In this document: positions 9,700 through 18,368 of the stretch, in pieces
How the letters are laid out: each line of letters opens with the position of its first letter
How positions within the stretch are numbered: position 1 is the first letter of the stretch
From: an uncultured Butyricicoccus sp.
GTDB taxonomy: Bacteria > Bacillota > Clostridia > Oscillospirales > Butyricicoccaceae
DNA: 64,000 nucleotides
NCBI GenBank assembly: GCA_944376065.1
Contig: CALWBL010000002.1
Span: forward strand, 1 to 64,000
Reading direction: 5' to 3'
Notes under the pieces: generated by a model
Database searches by the model: none
What the model saw: the letters and a program-made list of their open reading frames with translations, nothing else
What the model was told of the DNA's origin: nothing
Translations under genes and position numbers: made by a program

Positions 9700-10095
9700 A
9701 TGCTTACCACTGGAATCAAAGGCACAAAAGAGCTTTTAGTTACTGATGAGCTTTTAGCAAAGAATGTAGGAAGCGGAATAGTCTCTGTTTATGCAACCCC
9801 AATGATGATAGCTGGAATGGAAGGCGCAGCAGCAGAATCCGTTTCAGCCCACCTTGAGCAAGGCAAAACCACCGTTGGTACACTTATGAATGTAACTCAT
9901 GTCGCAGCTACACCAGCAGGCATGAATGTTCGCTTTGAAACCGAGCTTACCGAAATTGCAACAAATGGCAAGATTTTAACTTTCCATGTTGCGGCATATG
10001 ATGAAGCTGGGCTTATTGGCGAAGGCACACATCAAAGAGCTATTGTGGACCTTGCGCGTTTTGAGCAAAAGGCACAGTCTAAACTGGTTAAATAA
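9700..10095 (+). CDS. Hotdog-fold thioesterase, FlK-like
   Basis: 131-aa single-domain hotdog protein resembling fluoroacetyl-CoA thioesterase FlK. The three FlK catalytic positions can be placed: Thr in SVYATPMM, Glu in GAAAES, and His in NVTHVAATP. In most bacteria these are general small acyl-CoA thioesterases, and fluoroacetate specificity should not be assumed. The RBS is weak (GTGAGG, about 11 nt upstream). The 68-bp gap before it contains the repeat GACAAA-N7-TTTGTC (9638-9656) but no well-spaced promoter, so it may be read through from the efflux operon. A strong terminator follows. Confidence 0.8.
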   Translation: MLTTGIKGTKELLVTDELLAKNVGSGIVSVYATPMMIAGMEGAAAESVSAHLEQGKTTVGTLMNVTHVAATPAGMNVRFETELTEIATNGKILTFHVAAYDEAGLIGEGTHQRAIVDLARFEQKAQSKLVK

Positions 10096-10096
10096 C

Positions 10097-10130
10097 AAAA
10101 AGCACTCGATTTTGTGTCGAGTGCTTTTCT
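10097..10130. terminator. Bidirectional terminator, thioesterase/galM
   Basis: Stem AAAAGCACTCGA / TCGAGTGCTTTT with a short loop and T-rich tails on both strands, placed between the two convergent genes. Confidence 0.85.
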
Positions 10131-10135
10131 TTACG

Positions 10136-11170
10136 TTAATCTATTGAAAAACGGTAAACGGTTTTATGGTTCCAAGTTTCACCTTTGCGAATTATTGGCT
10201 GACACCACTGTGGATTATTTATAGCATCTGGATAATACTGAGTTTCTAAACATAATCCGCTTCTTTTTGGATAGTCGGCATTATCTTTGCCTTTTAGTGC
10301 TGCACATAGGAAATTGCCTGTATAAAACTGAACACCAGGCATAGTAGTTAGAACTTCCATTTTAATCTTGGTGTTGGCAGCCTCTACATTTGCTATTTTA
10401 CGCAGCTCACCCATATTACCATTTAAAACAAAATTATGGTCAAATCCTTTACCATTTTGAATTTGTTCATGTTTATCATCCCAACGGGTGCAAACTTCGG
10501 TTGGTTTGCGAAGGTCAAATGGAGTGTTATCAACCAAAGCATTTTCCCCAAGCGGAATTGATTCGGCGTCAATCGGTGTATAATACTCAGCATCTATTTG
10601 TACTTTTTGATGAGCAACCGAACCACTTTCATGACCATCAAGATTAAAATAAGAATGGTTGGTAAGGTTACACAGTGTTGCACCATCTGTATGAGCCTTA
10701 TAATCAATAACAAGACCATGGTTTTCTATGCTGTAAGTAACTTGCATACACAGATTGGAAGGATAACCCTGCGCACCCTCTTCGCTGACAAGAGTAAACA
10801 CAACAGAATTACCCTTAATTTCACTATTCCATATTGATTTATCTATAACTCCACCTCCATGAAGATGATTATTTCCGTCATTTTTAGGCAGAGAGTATGT
10901 TTTGCCATCAAGAGTAAACTGAGCTTTTCCTATACGATTAGCACATCGACCCACTACCACACCAAAGAAAACATCTTGCTTTTCATAATTTTCTACATTG
11001 TCATATCCTAATACAACGTCTTTTATATTGCCATTTTTGTCTTTCATACAAATAGACTGAATTGTGCAGCCTAAATCAAGCACCTTAACTGTAATAAAGC
11101 CATCAGTAAGTGTAAAGCTGCTTACAGATTCATTATTTTGTGTATAACCGAATAATTCTTTTTTACACAT
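10136..11170 (-). CDS. galM: Aldose 1-epimerase (mutarotase)
   Basis: Interconverts alpha and beta anomers of hexoses, chiefly galactose in the Leloir pathway. 344 aa, the usual length. Visible family motifs are GRCANRIGKAQF, NHLHGG (catalytic-region His), LTNHSYFNLDG with the second His, FDHNFVLNG, and the C-terminal catalytic Glu in LETQYYPD. The ATG is preceded by GGGAGG. No other galactose genes are nearby; the gene appears to be a single transcription unit ending at the terminator shared with the thioesterase. Confidence 0.93.
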   Translation of the reverse strand: MCKKELFGYTQNNESVSSFTLTDGFITVKVLDLGCTIQSICMKDKNGNIKDVVLGYDNVENYEKQDVFFGVVVGRCANRIGKAQFTLDGKTYSLPKNDGNNHLHGGGVIDKSIWNSEIKGNSVVFTLVSEEGAQGYPSNLCMQVTYSIENHGLVIDYKAHTDGATLCNLTNHSYFNLDGHESGSVAHQKVQIDAEYYTPIDAESIPLGENALVDNTPFDLRKPTEVCTRWDDKHEQIQNGKGFDHNFVLNGNMGELRKIANVEAANTKIKMEVLTTMPGVQFYTGNFLCAALKGKDNADYPKRSGLCLETQYYPDAINNPQWCQPIIRKGETWNHKTVYRFSID

Positions 11171-11255
11171 TGGAAAATACCTCCCACATTTCTTCTCTTG
11201 TGCATCCTATGATGCTATCCTAAGCATAGCACAACAGCTTTAAAATGAAAAGAGA

Positions 11256-11290
11256 AAAAACAGAATGTATTTTTTACATTCTGTTTTTAG
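11256..11290 (-). terminator. Terminator after the ABC-F/ElyC-like operon
   Basis: Minus-strand hairpin AAAAACAGAATGTA / TACATTCTGTTTTT followed by a T run, just after the stop codon of the DUF218 gene. Confidence 0.82.
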
Positions 11291-11291
11291 T

Positions 11292-12047
11292 TTAAAAATA
11301 TCTGTTTGTAAGTATAAGTCCAAGTGTGGAGCAGTATTCCCGTAAATGGCTTATAATCCTAAGTGAAGTATAAGGTGTTGGTGCAGACATACCGTAGGAA
11401 TCAAGTCCAGCCCTTTTCATAAGTTTTCTAGCTCTTGCAAGGTGAAATTCATTTGTAATAACTGCGGTTTTATAATTTTCAAGATTATAAAGCTGTTTTG
11501 CATTTTCAATATTTTCAATGGTATTAGTAGATGTATCTTCTACTAATATTTTATCCTCTGAAACCCCATTATCTATTAAATATTGTTTCATAACATGAGC
11601 CTCAGGCATAATTTCATCTGTTCCCTGTCCTCCGCACACAACTAAAACAGCATCTTGATTTTTCTCTAAAAGCTGGATTGCTGCATCGAGTCTATTTTGA
11701 AGTGAATATGATGGTTTATTCCCATATATTTTTGCTCCAAGCACAAGCACACGCTGGGCAGAATAAACTTCATTATCAGTCCGCTCACCAGATATAATAA
11801 TACCCTCAACCAGCATAAAACTTATTAAAAACAGTATAAAAATAGCCTTTCCAGTCATGGAAATCACCTTGCAAGCATAAAATCTCTGCTTTAAAGAAAG
11901 CATTATCGCCTCGCCTGTACAGCCTATTGCAAGCAATCCAAAAAAAACCGTTCCAAAATAAATTGGTTGCCAAGTGAGACATAATAATGCCAATACTGCA
12001 AATATAGCCGCAAGCACCCCAAAGAATTTCACTTCATGGCGTTTCAT
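11292..12047 (-). CDS. YdcF/SanA/ElyC-family (DUF218) membrane protein
   Basis: 251 aa. Three hydrophobic segments (about 8-28, 32-50 and 66-85) precede a cytoplasmic or extracytoplasmic DUF218 domain from about residue 95 (VLVLGAKIYGNKPSYSLQNR, VVCGGQGTDEIMPEA, VEDTSTNTIENI, ITNEFHLARA). Members such as ElyC and SanA affect envelope integrity and lipid-carrier use in enterobacteria, but the biochemical activity is unsettled. The start overlaps the end of the ABC-F gene by 4 bp, so the two are one operon. Function here is unknown beyond the family. Confidence 0.85.
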   Translation of the reverse strand: MKRHEVKFFGVLAAIFAVLALLCLTWQPIYFGTVFFGLLAIGCTGEAIMLSLKQRFYACKVISMTGKAIFILFLISFMLVEGIIISGERTDNEVYSAQRVLVLGAKIYGNKPSYSLQNRLDAAIQLLEKNQDAVLVVCGGQGTDEIMPEAHVMKQYLIDNGVSEDKILVEDTSTNTIENIENAKQLYNLENYKTAVITNEFHLARARKLMKRAGLDSYGMSAPTPYTSLRIISHLREYCSTLGLILTNRYF

Positions 12048-13924
12048 TCGCTTTCAAGCTCCTCACTTAACCTTTCCCATTCTTCCATTTTTTCGAGCAT
12101 ATTCATCTCAAGCTCTTCCTTTTGAGCCAAAAGCTCCATAAGTTTATCTGCATTAGCAGCAGACTTATTTATCATATCATCAAGTTTTGCCTGCTCATTT
12201 TCAAGATTTGTTATTTCTCGTTCAAGCACATTAAGACGTTTACTTATGTTTTTTGTGCCGCCCTTTGGTTTTGGTTTTTCTTTTTTCTTTTGCGGTTCAT
12301 TTTTTAAAACTGGCTCACTTGACTTTAATCTCTCACGATAATTTAGAAAATCCGAGTAAGAACCGGTAAAGTCTATATATTTACCGTTTTCCAGATAGAT
12401 AACTCTTGTTGCAAAACGCTCTACAAAATATCTGTCATGTGAAACAAAAAGCAGTGTGCCTGTAAAAGCCTCTACAGCATCTTCAATCCATTCACGGCTT
12501 AATAAATCAAGATGGTTTGTAGGCTCGTCCAAAATAAGCATATTAAGAGGGTCATACATAAGTTCACACAGTCTTAAACGGCTTTTTTCACCGCCTGAGA
12601 GTGTATTTACTATTTTTAGTTGGTCTTCACCAGAAAATTGAAAAGCACCAAGCCTATTTCTTGCCGTTTGCATAGTCACATTTTTATCATAAATAAGTGT
12701 ATCTATAAGATTTCGATTTTCATTTTCAAAATGAACCTGCTGGGGCAAATATGCTGGACGTAAACCAACGCCTTTTTTTACAGTGCCATCGTCAGCAGTT
12801 TCTTCACCCAATAAAATTTTAAGAAGAGTTGTTTTGCCTGCACCATTATCACCTAAAATTGCGACACGCTCGCCATTACGCACATTAAATGTCACATTTT
12901 GTAATATTATTCTATTGTTATAACTTTTAGTAATATTACGAACCTTTAAAACATCTTCTGTTTCATAGTTTGGGTCACCAAAAGAAACATTCATACGTTT
13001 ATTTTTTTTTGGTCTATCTGTTACTTTCATTCGTGCTATACGTTTGTCAATAGATGCCGCACGTTTTGCAAGCAGCTCTGTTCCATGTTCATGCATAGTT
13101 CTGGAAACCGCTTCAAGTCGCTTAATTTCAGCCATTTGGTTTTCATGCTCACGCATTTTCTGTTCATATCTTCTTTCGCGCTCTACCGCATAGAAAGAAT
13201 AAGAACCCGCATAAAACTCTATTTTGCAGTCATTTACCTCGATTATGCGTTCACAGCACTGGTCAAGAAAGTATCGGTCATGCGAAACAGTGACTATTGT
13301 CCCTGCATAACTTTCCAGATAATCACCAAGCCAGCGAACTGCCTCCATATCCAAGTGGTTTGTTGGCTCGTCAAGCAATAAAATATCTGTTTGTTCTAAA
13401 ATAATTCTAGCAAGATTTATTCTGGTTTTTTCTCCGCCTGAAAGCTGCGAAAACGGCTGGTTTCTACGCTCAATCGGAATATCCAAACCATTACAAACCT
13501 TATCTATTTCAAAATCACGGTTATATCCGCCCATAGCGTCTAATTTTTGCTGACAAATGCCATATCTTCTGAGCAAGTCCTCATTTTCTGGCTCAATAGC
13601 CATTTTCTGCTCCAGCTCTTTCATTTTCTGCTCAACTTCATGAGCATCACGAAAAGCAGTTCTAAGCACATCTTCAACCGTTGTGTGTTCTGGATATGAT
13701 GGCATCTGGTCTATCATACCAACCGTTCTGCCGTCACCGATTGCAACTATTCCGCTGTCATAATCAAGCCTGCCTGCTAGAATATGCAAAAGTGTGGTTT
13801 TACCTGCACCATTTGCACCTAAAATAGCTATTTTTTCACCTGCCTGCACATCAAAGGTAATATCGGATAAAATTAGCTTATCGCCATAATATTTGGTTAA
13901 GTTTTGTACTGTAATATCAGCCAA
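12044..13924 (-). CDS. ABC-F family ATPase (YdiF/Uup-like)
   Basis: Ribosome-associated ABC-F protein of 626 aa with two ABC cassettes and no membrane domain. Cassette 1 has Walker A GANGAGKTT (about 35-43), signature LSGGEKTR and Walker B LLLDEPTNHLD. Cassette 2 has GDNGAGKTT, LSGGEKSR and LILDEPTNHLD. They are joined by a charged linker (about 235-310). The C-terminal 90 residues are a Lys/Pro-rich tether plus a coiled coil, as in YdiF and Uup. ABC-F proteins resolve stalled or antibiotic-bound ribosomes; a housekeeping role is likelier than specific resistance, but the sequence does not settle it. It is the first gene of the pair with the DUF218 gene. Confidence 0.92.
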   Translation of the reverse strand: MADITVQNLTKYYGDKLILSDITFDVQAGEKIAILGANGAGKTTLLHILAGRLDYDSGIVAIGDGRTVGMIDQMPSYPEHTTVEDVLRTAFRDAHEVEQKMKELEQKMAIEPENEDLLRRYGICQQKLDAMGGYNRDFEIDKVCNGLDIPIERRNQPFSQLSGGEKTRINLARIILEQTDILLLDEPTNHLDMEAVRWLGDYLESYAGTIVTVSHDRYFLDQCCERIIEVNDCKIEFYAGSYSFYAVERERRYEQKMREHENQMAEIKRLEAVSRTMHEHGTELLAKRAASIDKRIARMKVTDRPKKNKRMNVSFGDPNYETEDVLKVRNITKSYNNRIILQNVTFNVRNGERVAILGDNGAGKTTLLKILLGEETADDGTVKKGVGLRPAYLPQQVHFENENRNLIDTLIYDKNVTMQTARNRLGAFQFSGEDQLKIVNTLSGGEKSRLRLCELMYDPLNMLILDEPTNHLDLLSREWIEDAVEAFTGTLLFVSHDRYFVERFATRVIYLENGKYIDFTGSYSDFLNYRERLKSSEPVLKNEPQKKKEKPKPKGGTKNISKRLNVLEREITNLENEQAKLDDMINKSAANADKLMELLAQKEELEMNMLEKMEEWERLSEELESE

Positions 13925-14011
13925 AAGTCATTCAATCCTTTTCTTTATATTTTAAAAAGCCGCAGCAGGCAAAAAATAGACCTGTGCGACTTTTAGCTGC
14001 TAAATATCTCT

Positions 14012-14737
14012 TTATTCAGCGTTCATAATTTGAGCGAGCTGAGGAAGTAATGCACACGCAACATCAGGACGTTCTGTTTCTATAAAGTTTACGCCTTGGC
14101 GATACATTTTTGCCATTTCTTCAGCATCTGATGTTGGCTTAGACGCAAGGAACAGTCCACAAAGCAAAGCCTGCTCACAAAGAGTTGGAGTTAAAAACTT
14201 AGGTTCAGCTCTGATTCCGAAAAGACCTGTTTGCTGAGCAAACTGAACAAGGGTTGCAGTTTCCTCCATTGGTGCGTTAATCTCTGCCATAACATGTAGT
14301 TCTGGGTGTTGGTTTACTATTCTTGCAGCGGTTGCAGGGTCTAAACCACCAATATAAGACTGCTCAAGATAGTTAGACTGACGCAAAGCTATCATTGCCT
14401 GCATACACACCTGAGGGCTTTTAATCTCTATTCCGATTTTTTTACCGCAAGATTTTGCAAGCTCTACTGCCTGACCTACTGCGACCATTTTCGGAAAAAG
14501 ACGACGCAGTGAAAAGAAGTCTGTCTCTTTTACTGCATGGAAAGTGCTATCATCAGTGCTGAAGCCACCATTTGTACACAGCACAGCAATGCCGTCCTCG
14601 GTGGTGTCCAGTGCAATGATGCAGCCGCTCGCCCCGCTTTCGTTGCCCGCCATAATTGACTCAAGGCTGTCTGGTCTAGTGTTCATACAACCTGGTGCGG
14701 ACATAATAAATTGATTTCGATTGGTATAGTGCATCAT
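14012..14737 (-). CDS. GDPD-like TIM-barrel protein with lost catalytic residues
   Basis: 241 aa, matching the small bacterial glycerophosphodiester phosphodiesterases in layout: an N-terminal strand, a TxDG-like turn (ALDTTEDGIAVL), a KIGIEIKS strand (family NLEIK) and a C-terminal GVNFIETERP (family GVDGIITDYP). The active site is not preserved: the HRG position reads APG, the ENT region reads RPDS, the second Glu/Asp pair is ALD, and the catalytic HD reads TN. It is therefore probably a pseudoenzyme or has a changed activity. It lies 54 bp downstream of the cyclophilin gene, same strand. Confidence 0.65.
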   Translation of the reverse strand: MMHYTNRNQFIMSAPGCMNTRPDSLESIMAGNESGASGCIIALDTTEDGIAVLCTNGGFSTDDSTFHAVKETDFFSLRRLFPKMVAVGQAVELAKSCGKKIGIEIKSPQVCMQAMIALRQSNYLEQSYIGGLDPATAARIVNQHPELHVMAEINAPMEETATLVQFAQQTGLFGIRAEPKFLTPTLCEQALLCGLFLASKPTSDAEEMAKMYRQGVNFIETERPDVACALLPQLAQIMNAE

Positions 14738-14791
14738 GCTCTGTACGCCTCTTTTTTATAGATTAGAATTTAAAAAGTTTAAATTTTATAA

Positions 14792-15310
14792 TTAAACCTT
14801 CTCTGGCTCTGGATATGTTTCGCCGAAGGTATCAACAGTGACCTTCTTCATCTTTTGCTCCTGACGAGGGCGGTCATGCCAATCTCTTGAAGTGTTTGCA
14901 ATTTCGTCAACAAATTCCATACCCTCGATAACCATACCAAAAGATGCATATTGACCATCAAGGTGAGGTGAATCCTCATGCATAATAAAGAACTGAGAAC
15001 CAGCAGAATCTGGCACAGCAGTTCTAGCCATGCTAAGAACGCCACGGGTATGGTTTAAGTCGTTTTGAAAACCATTTGCTGTGAACTCTCCCTTGATTTC
15101 ATAATCTGGACCACCCATGCCTGTACCTTGAGGGTCACCGCCCTGAATCATAAATCCAGGGATAACACGGTGGAAGATGGTGCCATCATAGAACCCCTTT
15201 TGAATAAGTGAAACAAAGTTATTTACTGTATTAGGGGCAACGCTTGGATAAAGCTCAGCTTTAATAATGCCGCCGTTTTCCATCTCGATAGTTACGATTG
15301 GATTTGTCAT
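14792..15310 (-). CDS. ppiB: Cyclophilin-type peptidyl-prolyl cis-trans isomerase
   Basis: 172-aa single-domain cyclophilin that accelerates proline isomerisation during protein folding. It carries the family core: FHRVIPGFMIQGGDPQGTG with the catalytic Arg, SMARTAVPDSAGSQFFI and LDGQYASFGMV. No signal peptide, so cytoplasmic. The ATG has an RBS-like AGGAGTG upstream. It is probably the first gene of a unit with the GDPD-like gene. Confidence 0.94.
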   Translation of the reverse strand: MTNPIVTIEMENGGIIKAELYPSVAPNTVNNFVSLIQKGFYDGTIFHRVIPGFMIQGGDPQGTGMGGPDYEIKGEFTANGFQNDLNHTRGVLSMARTAVPDSAGSQFFIMHEDSPHLDGQYASFGMVIEGMEFVDEIANTSRDWHDRPRQEQKMKKVTVDTFGETYPEPEKV

Positions 15311-15629
15311 TATATTTTCACTCCTGAATATAAATATCTTTTTTTACCATACATTTCAGTATAGCCTATATTAAGTATTTTAACAAAGGTTTTCCTCTGT
15401 TACAAGTGAAAGTGTATTCTTTTTTTCTCTATTTTGCATTATATCAGCATTTTAGACCTATCCACGCCAAAATTTAATATAATAGAGTTTGTAGTTTTGG
15501 CATAGTTGACAATATGTTATATATTATATTTTTGTTATAATGTACATATCTTTGCATGGTTATAGCGTTATATTTAATATTACTTTTATAACTTTCCAAT
15601 GTTGATAGATAACTTTTTCTGGAGGCGGT
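15311..15629 (+). promoter_or_regulatory. Divergent intergenic region with extended -10 promoter
   Basis: This 319-bp AT-rich gap between ppiB (minus) and the membrane-protein gene (plus) holds an extended -10 element TGTTATAAT at 15533-15541. A TTGACA at 15506-15511 is 24 bp from that -10, so it probably does not pair with it. No terminator or RNA gene is apparent. Confidence 0.5.
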
Positions 15630-16448
15630 ATGATGAACATAACCATTTTCTTGCCATTTTTTGCCCTTATATTCGGGGTATTTGGTGGAATACTTAGAGG
15701 TTTAAGCCTTATAAACGGCTATGAACCCCAAACACTTTTACCTATTGCCGATGATAAATTTCAGCTTTTTCTGATTATTTTATCTATTATTTCGGTTATA
15801 TTATTCTTTGCACTGTCTTTTAAAAATAAAAATCGCAGCGATTTGGATTTTGAAACGGCATTTGGCAGCAATTCTGCTTTATTTAAAACAATCTCTGTTT
15901 TATCTGCTATGCTTATAAGTCTATGCGGTGCTGCTGGTCTTTATTTTACGATAACAGCACAAGATAAAAATCTTTACTCACACATCACTGATTTTCCGCT
16001 TTGGGTTCTCGCTGTTTTCAGCGGTCTTGCGATTATTGGCTTAACAAATGCAGTCATCAAAAAGGAAATCAGCGAAACTAATGCATATTTGGCATTAGTT
16101 CCTATGTTTTGGGCTGCTTTTGACCTTATAGTTATATTTAAAAATAATTCTTCTTCACCTCTTGTTTCATATTATAGTTTTGACCTTATTCCCTCAATTT
16201 TCCTGACACTTGCATTTTATGCTTTTGCTGGATTTTTATACTCCAAACCCAAACCTGCATTCATGATTTTTGCAAGCTCACTTGCAATAGTCTTTAGTCT
16301 AACCTGTGTTATTGGCACAGCTATGGCTCAGATTGCAGCACCCGCCATATGGTCATTTGATATGCAAACAATTGTGCGTCTTGGCTGCCTTACCGGCGGA
16401 GCACTATACTTATTTGGTCTTACTTCAAACCTTTGTAAGAATGTATGA
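15630..16448 (+). CDS. Polytopic membrane protein of unknown function
   Basis: 272 aa with about eight hydrophobic segments (roughly 4-24, 44-64, 82-108, 122-140, 150-170, 185-203, 207-235 and 245-265) and short polar loops. I recognise no family. It has a good RBS (GGAGG, 7-8 nt before the ATG) and is followed after 25 bp by an HxlR-type regulator on the same strand, suggesting joint expression. A transporter, sensor or stress-related membrane protein are all possible. Confidence 0.72.
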   Translation: MMNITIFLPFFALIFGVFGGILRGLSLINGYEPQTLLPIADDKFQLFLIILSIISVILFFALSFKNKNRSDLDFETAFGSNSALFKTISVLSAMLISLCGAAGLYFTITAQDKNLYSHITDFPLWVLAVFSGLAIIGLTNAVIKKEISETNAYLALVPMFWAAFDLIVIFKNNSSSPLVSYYSFDLIPSIFLTLAFYAFAGFLYSKPKPAFMIFASSLAIVFSLTCVIGTAMAQIAAPAIWSFDMQTIVRLGCLTGGALYLFGLTSNLCKNV

Positions 16449-16473
16449 CTTTTACATTTGGAGAACATACCAT

Positions 16474-16833
16474 ATGAAGATACGAGAAACATACACATGT
16501 CCACTTGAGCTGGTGCACGATATGATAAAAGGAAAGTGGAAACCTATAATTTTATGGCGATTGCGTTTTGGCAAAACCACCTTAGCACAGCTTGAACGCG
16601 ATATTGAAGGTATCACACAAAAAATGCTGCTTGAGCATCTCAAAGAGCTTACTGCTTTCGGCTTTGTTAGTAAAGAAGTGTCCCCCGGATATCCTTTAAA
16701 AACAGAATATTTTCTAACAAGCGAACAAGGTGAAAAAATACTAACTGCACTCAAAATAATGCAGGAAATCGGTATTGATTATATGAAAAAACACGGTATG
16801 CAAGATATTCTTCACGAAAAAGGTCTACTATAA
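16474..16833 (+). CDS. HxlR-family winged-helix transcriptional regulator
   Basis: 119 aa. The HxlR pattern is clear: TCPLELVHDMIKGKWKPIIL at the N terminus, then the recognition region LERDIEGITQKMLLEHLKEL, the wing around VSKEVSPGYPLKTEYFLT, and a helical dimerisation tail. The start at 16474 is preferred over upstream in-frame Met codons because it matches the family N terminus and has TTGGAG about 10 nt before it; a longer form would extend back into the preceding gene in another frame. HxlR proteins commonly sense reactive electrophiles or oxidants. The PEBP gene and an inverted repeat lie directly downstream. Confidence 0.88.
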   Translation: MKIRETYTCPLELVHDMIKGKWKPIILWRLRFGKTTLAQLERDIEGITQKMLLEHLKELTAFGFVSKEVSPGYPLKTEYFLTSEQGEKILTALKIMQEIGIDYMKKHGMQDILHEKGLL

Positions 16834-16847
16834 ATTATACACACATA

Positions 16848-16867
16848 TACCCACAAAAAAGTGGGTA
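16848..16867 (+). promoter_or_regulatory. Inverted repeat TACCCAC-N6-GTGGGTA
   Basis: Seven-base perfect arms separated by AAAAAA, located between the HxlR gene and the PEBP gene. No T run follows, so a terminator is unlikely. It is upstream of a TATAAT (16894-16899) that could be the -10 of the PEBP gene, so an operator for HxlR is a reasonable guess. Confidence 0.5.
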
Positions 16868-16933
16868 ATTTACTAAAACAAAACGGCTTGATATAATAAC
16901 CTCACTTAAAAGATTTTAAGGAGGTTATTTTTT

Positions 16934-17437
16934 ATGAAGGTTATAAGTGATGCTATTGTAAACGGAGTAATTGAGGATAAATACGGAAAGCATGGTGAGC
17001 AATTTAATGCAAATGGCGTTCCTAGCTATTCAATTCCATTTGAAATAATTGATGCACCTAGTGGTACTAAGAGCTTTGCTTTGTTCTTAGAGGATAAAGA
17101 TGCATGTCCTATAAGCGGCGGTTTCTCTTGGGTTCATTGGGTTGCTGCAAACATCACAAGAACAAAAATTGAAGAAAATGAAAGCCTAACAGCAACCGAC
17201 TTTGTACAGGGTTTAAATAGCTGGATTAGTATTCAAGGCGGTCAACAGGATAAGGACCTGTCACGCTACTATGGTGGCATGGCTCCACCAAATGAGCCAC
17301 ACACATATGAACTTCACATCTATGCACTAGATTGTATGCTAGAGTTAGAAAATGGTTTTATGTTCCATGAAATGTTCAGACAAATGGACGGTCATATATT
17401 AGCACAGCAGACCATAAAAGGAGTGTATCGAAATTGA
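16934..17437 (+). CDS. YbhB/YbcL-family PEBP-like protein
   Basis: 167 aa, phosphatidylethanolamine-binding-protein fold (YbhB/YbcL, Raf-kinase-inhibitor-like). Family motifs visible are the PSYSIPFEI-type segment, SFALFLEDKDA, a WVHWVAANI segment (family HWV.. NIP) and the GGMAPPNEPHTYELHIYALD core. No signal peptide, so cytoplasmic. AAGGAGG lies 9 nt before the ATG. The role in bacteria is poorly defined. The next gene starts within its stop codon. Confidence 0.88.
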   Translation: MKVISDAIVNGVIEDKYGKHGEQFNANGVPSYSIPFEIIDAPSGTKSFALFLEDKDACPISGGFSWVHWVAANITRTKIEENESLTATDFVQGLNSWISIQGGQQDKDLSRYYGGMAPPNEPHTYELHIYALDCMLELENGFMFHEMFRQMDGHILAQQTIKGVYRN

Positions 17438-17700
17438 GCATCTTGGAGGCTGTAATGCTGCTTTGTTTTGGTGCTGCATGGCCTTTTTCAATTACTCGGT
17501 CAATAAAATCAAAATCAACACAAGGCAAGAGTTTAGGGTTTCTTATAATCCTTATTGTTGGTTATATTGCTGGAATTGCCAATAAAATTTTATACCACAA
17601 TGATATTGTCTTATATCTTTATATTTTAAATTTAATTATGGTGTCAACCGATGCTGTACTTTGGATAAAAAATAGAAAGTATGAGCTTTCAAATAAGTAG
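17434..17700 (+). CDS. SemiSWEET/PQ-loop-like small membrane protein
   Basis: 88 aa with three predicted TM helices (about 4-22, 33-51 and 57-78) and a Pro in TM1 (AAWPFSITRSIKSKSTQGKS), the pattern of bacterial SemiSWEET/PQ-loop half-transporters. These dimerise to move sugars, but the substrate is unknown here. The TTG at 17434 overlaps the PEBP stop and has AAAGGAG upstream. ATG 17455, also with GGAGG in front, is an equally possible start giving 81 aa. Cotranscribed with the PEBP gene. Confidence 0.72.
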   Translation: MSILEAVMLLCFGAAWPFSITRSIKSKSTQGKSLGFLIILIVGYIAGIANKILYHNDIVLYLYILNLIMVSTDAVLWIKNRKYELSNK

Positions 17701-17708
17701 TAAACAAG

Positions 17709-17744
17709 CGGTGTATAGATTTTATCTATATACCGTTTTTTTTA
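17709..17744 (+). terminator. Terminator after PEBP/SemiSWEET genes
   Basis: Imperfect stem CGGTGTATAGAT / ATCTATATACCG followed by eight T residues. Confidence 0.8.
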
Positions 17745-17865
17745 TTTTAAATAATATTGAAAACTCAGTATAATTATGATAATAATATATAAAAGATTTT
17801 ATATAGCTAATTTTAAGAGATAGACTTACTTATTAGCCTAAATTTATTACACAAGGAGATATAAT

Positions 17866-18219
17866 ATGGCATTATTTATTTGCTATGAAAAGTGTTCAAC
17901 CTGCAAAAAGGCACAAAAATTTTTAGATGATAACAACATTTCATATGAACTTCGTGCTATCAAAGAGCAAAATCCTACCGCTGATGAGCTTAAACAGTGG
18001 CATAAAATAAGCGGTCTGCCACTAAAGCGATTTTTTAACACTTCTGGACAGCTTTATAGAGGTATGGAATTATCAAAAAAACTGCCTGAAATGACTGAAG
18101 ATGAACAGTTTGAAATACTCGCTAGCGATGGAATGCTTGTCAAACGTCCATTATTTATTGATGGTGACACTGTTTTAGTAGGCTTTAAAGAGGCTGAATG
18201 GACAGAAAAACTCAAATAA
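17866..18219 (+). CDS. ArsC/Spx-family thioredoxin-like protein with CXXC
   Basis: 117 aa, ArsC/Spx/YffB superfamily. Residues Cys10 and Cys13 form a CSTC redox motif at the start of helix 1. The family segments LKRFFNTSGQLYRG and a cis-Pro-like LVKRPLFIDGDTVLVGF are present. Spx proteins bind RNA polymerase and true ArsC reduces arsenate; without ars genes nearby the safest call is the superfamily. AAGGAG lies 8 nt before the ATG and a terminator follows, so it is monocistronic. Confidence 0.87.
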   Translation: MALFICYEKCSTCKKAQKFLDDNNISYELRAIKEQNPTADELKQWHKISGLPLKRFFNTSGQLYRGMELSKKLPEMTEDEQFEILASDGMLVKRPLFIDGDTVLVGFKEAEWTEKLK

Positions 18220-18234
18220 AGTATATTTTCAAAG

Positions 18235-18268
18235 GAAAAGTCTAAATTTTAGGCTTTTCTTTTTTTAT
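18235..18268 (+). terminator. Terminator after the ArsC-like gene
   Basis: AAAAGTCTAAA / TTTAGGCTTTT hairpin with a long T run. Confidence 0.75.
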
Positions 18269-18368
18269 TTCACACAAACTACACATAAACTATATTGACT
18301 TATATATATAAATATAATAAACTATGTTAATAGTTAACCATGTTTATCATTGAAAGGAGGGTTATAAC

